A stretch of DNA of 10,787 bases from CAZPZZ01 sp964591245. Its GTDB lineage: Bacteria; Acidobacteriota; Vicinamibacteria; Vicinamibacterales; UBA8438. The notes under the pieces were generated by a model that was not told the DNA's origin, did not search any database, and saw only the letters and a list, made by a program, of their open reading frames with translations. The stretch is from NCBI GenBank assembly GCA_964591245.1, contig CAZPZZ010000140.1, positions 1-10,787 on the forward strand. The letters are read 5' to 3'. Numbering within the stretch: the stretch's first letter is position 1; every line of letters begins with the position of its first letter. The position numbers and the translations under genes are program-made. Shown in pieces: positions 7,242 to 10,787 of this stretch.

Positions 7242-7609
7242 CCGAACGAATGCTCAATGTCCATTCTGCCGTGTCAGAGCGTGTTAAGGCGTTCTGACGT
7301 CGTTGGAGTGCGCATGAATCAGCTGCAAACGGGATCTGGGGTACACCGGATACAGACGGGGTGCCTTTTATTGTTTCGGTGGAATGGGAAAAGTGGGTTG
7401 TGTGTGTCGGATATTCTGCATAGTGGGCGGTTGGGCCAATGGTGTGCCTGGCGACATATGGGTGTTATGTGAAATATTGGATGATTAGTTAAATTCGTTA
7501 GATGCGGTATGACGATAACGGATGCTGGAGGAACCAGCTGGTAGTGGTTGGTGGATGGTATGTTCGAATGTTGCGCCCTCCAAAATAATCAGCAACCGGA
7601 GTTCAGTCG
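7242..7609. other. Intergenic region before the TolC-like gene
   Basis: 368 bp without a credible gene; a 71-codon open frame at 7257-7472 has no ribosome-binding site or recognisable composition. An inverted repeat GTCAGA (7273-7278) / TCTGAC (7293-7298) could form a small hairpin, but no T-run follows it. A promoter for the next gene should lie here. TTGGAT at 7477-7482 is a possible -35, but no good -10 stands at the proper distance. Confidence 0.5.
7598..7601 (+). promoter_or_regulatory. Ribosome-binding site of the TolC-like gene
   Basis: GGAG, 8 nt before the ATG at 7610; supports that start, which also places a lipoprotein signal at the N-terminus. Confidence 0.6.
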
Positions 7610-10129
7610 ATGCGCATTACGTTCGATTTACGCCCAGTGTGGGTGTTATTTCTGTTGATGGGAATTGTTGCCGGCGGTTGTTCGCGTACGGAGTACCGGC
7701 TTGGGGCGGATCGCGAAGCGTATCGTGTAATCGCTGAGCGAAATGACGATTCTCGCTGGTCTGCAAGTGATTACAGCATCGATATGGATCCCCGTAGTCG
7801 CTATTTTGATGTGTATGATCCTGACAAGTCACCCATGCCTGAAGATGATCCTGTTTCCCATGAGTACATGAAACTTGTAGATGGAAGGAAAGGGTGGGAG
7901 CATTGGAGTGACAACGGTGATCGCAAGGAACTAGAAAATCCCGCCTGGCGTGAATCACTTGCTGAATATGTCGAAGTGGATGAAAACGGCGCGGTTAAGC
8001 TCGATGTCGATTCCGCTGTTCGCTTGGCATATGTTCATTCTCCGAGGCATCAGGTGCAACTGGAAACACTTTACCTTTCGGCGCTCGACGTGCCTGAAGA
8101 GCGGTTCCGTCTGGATACCCAGTTCTATGGTGGCTACGCCAGCTCATACAGGCACAATGGGGCATATGCTGGGGAAGTAAATCGCCTGGGCCTGGAGGGA
8201 GATCCCATGTTGCAAGCGCGGCGTGGGCTGGCGACAGCAGGTGATTTTCTGGTTGGATTTGCTAATTCGTTTGTCTTTGAATTCACCAGTGGTGACTCGA
8301 ATCTGGCCAGTTCTTTGGCGAACTTTTCACTGGTCCAACCACTGTTGAGAGGTGCGGGCAGAGACATTGCCCTGGAGCAGTTGACATATGTTGAACGAAA
8401 GCTCCTGGCAGGACTTCGAGGCTACGGACAGTTTCGTCAGGGTTTCTATACACAGGTTACTATCGGAGAACTTGGTGTTTCGGGAGTACAGCGCTTTGGC
8501 GGCAGTACGAGTCTTCAGTCGTTTTCAGGATCAGGTGGAGTTGGGGGTTATTTTGGATTACTTCGGCAGGTTCAGCAGATTCGAAACAGTGAAGATAATC
8601 TGAATCTCCAATTGAGTACGTTGAAGCGGTTAGAGGCACTCTACGATAATGAACTAATTGACTTGGTGCAGGTTGATCAGTTTCGTCAGGATATCGAGGT
8701 TCAGAGAGCGGATGTACTTGATCGGACTAATTCGTTCAAATTATCGGTGGACAACTACAAAACCGGAACACTCGGCTTGCCGCCCAATCTCGACATCGAA
8801 CTGGATCAGAGTTTGATCCAACAGTTTCAACTTATCCCCTTGGAATCAAAACCTATCAGAGTGTCTCTTCGCGAACTTCAGGAACGCATAAGCAGTTTCC
8901 CGGATACCCCTGATATGGAATTAATTAATCAGGTGTTGAATGACTGCCTGGATTTAATTGCACCCGTTGAAGAGCTGTTCGAACTTGCGCAAAGTGATCT
9001 GACGCGATTAGAAGAACAAGTTCCGATCCGAGAATCCGAGATGACCGCTAGTCAGAAAGAAACGTTTCGACAGGATCGGTCACGACTCAATAAACGATTT
9101 CAGGATCTTGAAAAAGGTGAACTGGGGTTGGATCTAGCGGTGCAAACCATTGAATCTTTACGAGACAGATTTTCTGAAGAAACACAGATGGACACACTGA
9201 GAGGGCTGACGGCATGGGTGGTAGATTTTCTGCAACTTGTGGAGCGGCTGTCACTGGTTCCGGCTCAGGCCAGGCTGGAGATGATTTCAGTTGAATCGAT
9301 TGAATTGTTGCCGGAAGATGCATTTCGAATTGCATTAGAACGCCGATTGGATTTCATGAATGGTCGAGCATCGCTTGTCGATTCATGGCGGATGCTTCAG
9401 GTAAATGCGGACGCATTACAGTCTGTTCTCGATGTGACCGTCAGTGGCGATATAGGAACAGCACGGGACAATCCTGTTAGTTTCCGTTCACCGACGGCAT
9501 CCCTGCGAATGGGGCTTGAATTTGACGCTCCGCTTACGCGATTGCTAGAACGTAATGACTATCGAGAGGCACTTATTACTTACCAGCGGAATCGTCGGGA
9601 GCTGATTCAGTCACACGATTTACTTGAAAAAGGTCTGCTTGCACTGCTTCGAAATCTGGAACAGCGCCGGCAGAAACTCGAGATTCAACGTCGTGCCGTT
9701 ACCATCGCGATGCGACGAGTCGATCAGACACAGTTAGCGTTGAGTGCTCCCCCTCGAGGACAACTTCAACCCGGGCAAACGCCTCAGATCAGTGAGACGA
9801 CTTCAACTCAATTACTCGGTGCGCAAAGATCACTACAGTCTACTCAGAACAACTTCCTGTCAGATTGGCTGTCATACTACGCCGACCGTATGCGGCTCTA
9901 TCGGGAATTGGGAGTTATGGAACTTGATTCGAACGGTCGATGGATCGAACAGTCAATCGAGCCACATGATTCGGGTTCTGAGGTCTTGGACGACAACGCG
10001 GAGAAAAATCCATTACCACCGGTCATTCCTGCGGGCTGGATCCATGTGGGGCAGTTTGATAGATACCCCAGAGTGTTTCAGTCAGATCAGGTTATTTTCG
10101 AATCAGATGGCTTGGGAGAGAGTCGTTAA
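7610..10129 (+). CDS. TolC-family outer-membrane efflux lipoprotein, unusually long
   Basis: Outer-membrane factor of tripartite export systems: a trimeric beta-barrel and alpha-helical tunnel that receives substrate from an inner-membrane pump through a periplasmic adaptor. The N-terminus (hydrophobic V10-A21, then GGC with Cys at 24) reads as a lipoprotein signal with a slightly off-consensus lipobox (Ala at -3). After a polar leader comes the first outer-membrane-efflux repeat, from about 130 (LDVDSAVRLAYVHSPRHQVQLETLYLSALDVPEERFRLDTQF). Barrel strands and long helices follow to about 415. A charged, helical insertion occupies about 415-560. The second repeat starts near 570 (LERRLDFMNGRASLVDSWRMLQVNADALQSVLDVTVSGDIG). 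A helix rich in Q, R and E then runs to the conserved-looking YYADRMRLYRELGVMELDSNGRW, and the tail is acidic. At 839 residues it is far longer than E. coli TolC (493), as is common in planctomycete homologues. The next gene is probably its adaptor. The substrate cannot be deduced. Confidence 0.87.
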   Translation: MRITFDLRPVWVLFLLMGIVAGGCSRTEYRLGADREAYRVIAERNDDSRWSASDYSIDMDPRSRYFDVYDPDKSPMPEDDPVSHEYMKLVDGRKGWEHWSDNGDRKELENPAWRESLAEYVEVDENGAVKLDVDSAVRLAYVHSPRHQVQLETLYLSALDVPEERFRLDTQFYGGYASSYRHNGAYAGEVNRLGLEGDPMLQARRGLATAGDFLVGFANSFVFEFTSGDSNLASSLANFSLVQPLLRGAGRDIALEQLTYVERKLLAGLRGYGQFRQGFYTQVTIGELGVSGVQRFGGSTSLQSFSGSGGVGGYFGLLRQVQQIRNSEDNLNLQLSTLKRLEALYDNELIDLVQVDQFRQDIEVQRADVLDRTNSFKLSVDNYKTGTLGLPPNLDIELDQSLIQQFQLIPLESKPIRVSLRELQERISSFPDTPDMELINQVLNDCLDLIAPVEELFELAQSDLTRLEEQVPIRESEMTASQKETFRQDRSRLNKRFQDLEKGELGLDLAVQTIESLRDRFSEETQMDTLRGLTAWVVDFLQLVERLSLVPAQARLEMISVESIELLPEDAFRIALERRLDFMNGRASLVDSWRMLQVNADALQSVLDVTVSGDIGTARDNPVSFRSPTASLRMGLEFDAPLTRLLERNDYREALITYQRNRRELIQSHDLLEKGLLALLRNLEQRRQKLEIQRRAVTIAMRRVDQTQLALSAPPRGQLQPGQTPQISETTSTQLLGAQRSLQSTQNNFLSDWLSYYADRMRLYRELGVMELDSNGRWIEQSIEPHDSGSEVLDDNAEKNPLPPVIPAGWIHVGQFDRYPRVFQSDQVIFESDGLGESR

Positions 10130-10381
10130 TCACTGGAGTGGAATGGATGGCGATGGCTGGAATGTTCCAGCACCGCTCAGTTTCCCCGAGAGATAGAGCG
10201 ATGAAGGTCCATGTGACTAGAAAAGTTGTGTCAGATCACGCATTGTCTCCAAGATGGTCTATTCTCTACTGGATTTGTTAGGACTATTTCGATTATTCTA
10301 TATAGGTAATAGCATCGTGGGTGGTGACGCGAATAAGTGTGTCATCAAAACATGCTATCCCGCCTAAAATAGACAAGTTGT

Positions 10382-10399
10382 GAGCATAATGTTGTGCTC
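10382..10399. promoter_or_regulatory. Imperfect 18-bp palindrome, possible operator
   Basis: Arms GAGCA (10382-10386) and TGCTC (10395-10399); 14 of 18 positions fit dyad symmetry. It lies about 200 bp before the next start. The size suits a dimeric regulator site, but this is inference only. Confidence 0.25.
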
Positions 10400-10535
10400 T
10401 ATTCACTGCCATTTCCCCCTTCACAGAGCTGTATAGCGTCACAAATGAAACGGCATGTGACAGTTTATGGATAGAACTGAATTCAACGAAGAGGTTGTAA
10501 TAAACTCGCGATTCAGCAGTCATAAATCCATAAAG

Positions 10536-10562
10536 TTGATTACAGACATAACCGGTTATAAC
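10536..10562 (+). promoter_or_regulatory. Promoter-like element with embedded 12-bp palindrome
   Basis: TTGATT (10536-10541) and TATAAC (10557-10562) resemble -35 and -10 boxes, but with a short 15-nt spacer. A perfect palindrome, ATAACCGGTTAT (10548-10559), overlaps the -10 and lies 40 bp before the start codon. A repressor or MerR-type activator site between the boxes would look like this. No regulator gene is visible nearby. Confidence 0.35.
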
Positions 10563-10590
10563 GATAAATCTTCAACCTGTTGCAGGGTAC

Positions 10591-10594
10591 AGGA
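10591..10594 (+). promoter_or_regulatory. Ribosome-binding site of the putative adaptor
   Basis: AGGA, 5 nt before the ATG at 10600. A second in-frame ATG at 10630 has GAAGG 4 nt upstream (10621-10625), so the start could be either one. Confidence 0.45.
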
Positions 10595-10599
10595 CAAGT

Positions 10600-10787
10600 A
10601 TGACCAGCGAAGCTAGGCGAGAAGGTTCCATGTTATCAGAATCCGAATCCGGTGAACGGCAGACTGCTGTAATCTCTCCGAACGGCGTTCAAAACAGTTC
10701 AAACGCCATTTGGTGGAGGCGTGGGCTGTTGGCCATTGCAATGGGTGTTGTCCTGGTGTCCGGTGCGTCGTTTTTACCGACGGCATT
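10600..10787 (+). CDS. 5' end of a membrane-anchored protein, possibly the periplasmic adaptor (HlyD/RND-MFP type)
   Basis: 62 codons are present before the window ends. A polar, Ser/Glu-rich N-terminus of about 38 residues is followed by WWRR and a hydrophobic helix (GLLAIAMGVVLVSGASFLP). This pattern fits a cytoplasmic tail with a single inward-anchored membrane segment, as in HlyD-type adaptors. The position immediately after a TolC-like outer-membrane factor makes the adaptor of the same tripartite exporter the simplest reading, but no lipoyl or barrel domain is reached. The 470-bp distance means it may have its own promoter. Other membrane-anchored proteins are possible. Confidence 0.5.
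   Translation, partial: MTSEARREGSMLSESESGERQTAVISPNGVQNSSNAIWWRRGLLAIAMGVVLVSGASFLPTA

Larger units (their letters stand above)
10130..10599. other. Intergenic region, 470 bp, with palindromes
   Basis: No credible gene on either strand; a 76-codon minus-strand frame at 10293-10523 has no supporting features. There is no strong terminator after the TolC-like gene. Palindromic motifs at 10382-10399, 10438-10461 (GTCACA, 12-nt loop, TGTGAC) and 10548-10559 suggest a regulated leader for the following gene. The region is locally AT-richer near 10280-10380 and 10490-10575, as expected of promoter DNA. Confidence 0.5.

Noticed and set aside
7273..7298. Second terminator after the NTF2-domain gene
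   Set aside because: The 6-bp stem has a 14-nt loop and no T-run follows it.
7257..7472. 71-codon open frame in the intergenic region
   Set aside because: No Shine-Dalgarno sequence, no recognisable domain, and an irregular Trp/Cys-rich composition typical of non-coding frames.
10438..10461. CRP-like binding site
   Set aside because: The arms read GTCACA...TGTGAC, the reverse order of the CRP consensus (TGTGA-N6-TCACA), with a 12-nt centre; it is only a small hairpin.
10293..10523. 76-codon minus-strand open frame
   Set aside because: No ribosome-binding site or domain evidence, and it overlaps the palindromes and AT-rich DNA expected of a promoter region.

Overview
The window looks like a chromosomal segment of a planctomycete. 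The best evidence is the protein at 7610-10129. It is a very long TolC-type outer-membrane factor whose N-terminal region (DPRSRYFD..., MPEDDP.SHEYM, ...LYLSALDVPEERFRLDTQF) has the form I associate with planctomycete TolC homologues. The secreted, modular W-domain/NTF2-like proteins and the long, sparsely packed intergenic regions fit the same picture. All genes seen are on the + strand. No rRNA, tRNA, CRISPR array or complete insertion sequence was recognised.

Region 1 (1-3441): two tandem paralogous membrane acyltransferases of the acyltransferase-3/OpgC type. The first is complete and carries an unusual C-terminal ankyrin-repeat domain placed after an extra membrane helix. The second is cut off by a run of exactly 100 N just where its ankyrin domain should begin. 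The two genes diverge over most of their length, but a tract of about 145 bp is nearly identical even at silent sites, which suggests gene conversion.

Region 2 (3442-3872): a non-coding stretch rich in structure. It has a hairpin directly at the edge of the assembly gap, a 120-bp element closed by a perfect 10-bp inverted repeat, short palindromes, and a 10-bp direct repeat with a 15-bp period.

Region 3 (3873-7224): two exported modular proteins. Each combines small tryptophan-marked beta-rich modules (lipocalin-like in appearance) with NTF2/SnoaL-like domains. One NTF2-like module is shared at about two-thirds identity, while the rest has diverged, so the pair arose by duplication and module shuffling. 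The second protein ends in an SgcJ/EcaC (DUF4440)-type NTF2 domain.

Region 4 (7225-10787): a TolC-like outer-membrane lipoprotein. After 470 bp without a gene comes the 5' end of a membrane-anchored protein that is most simply read as the periplasmic adaptor of the same export system; it runs off the window. The theme of the window is the cell envelope: acyl modification of a surface or periplasmic glycan, exported small-domain proteins and an efflux/export channel. Nothing in the sequence proves that these groups act together.
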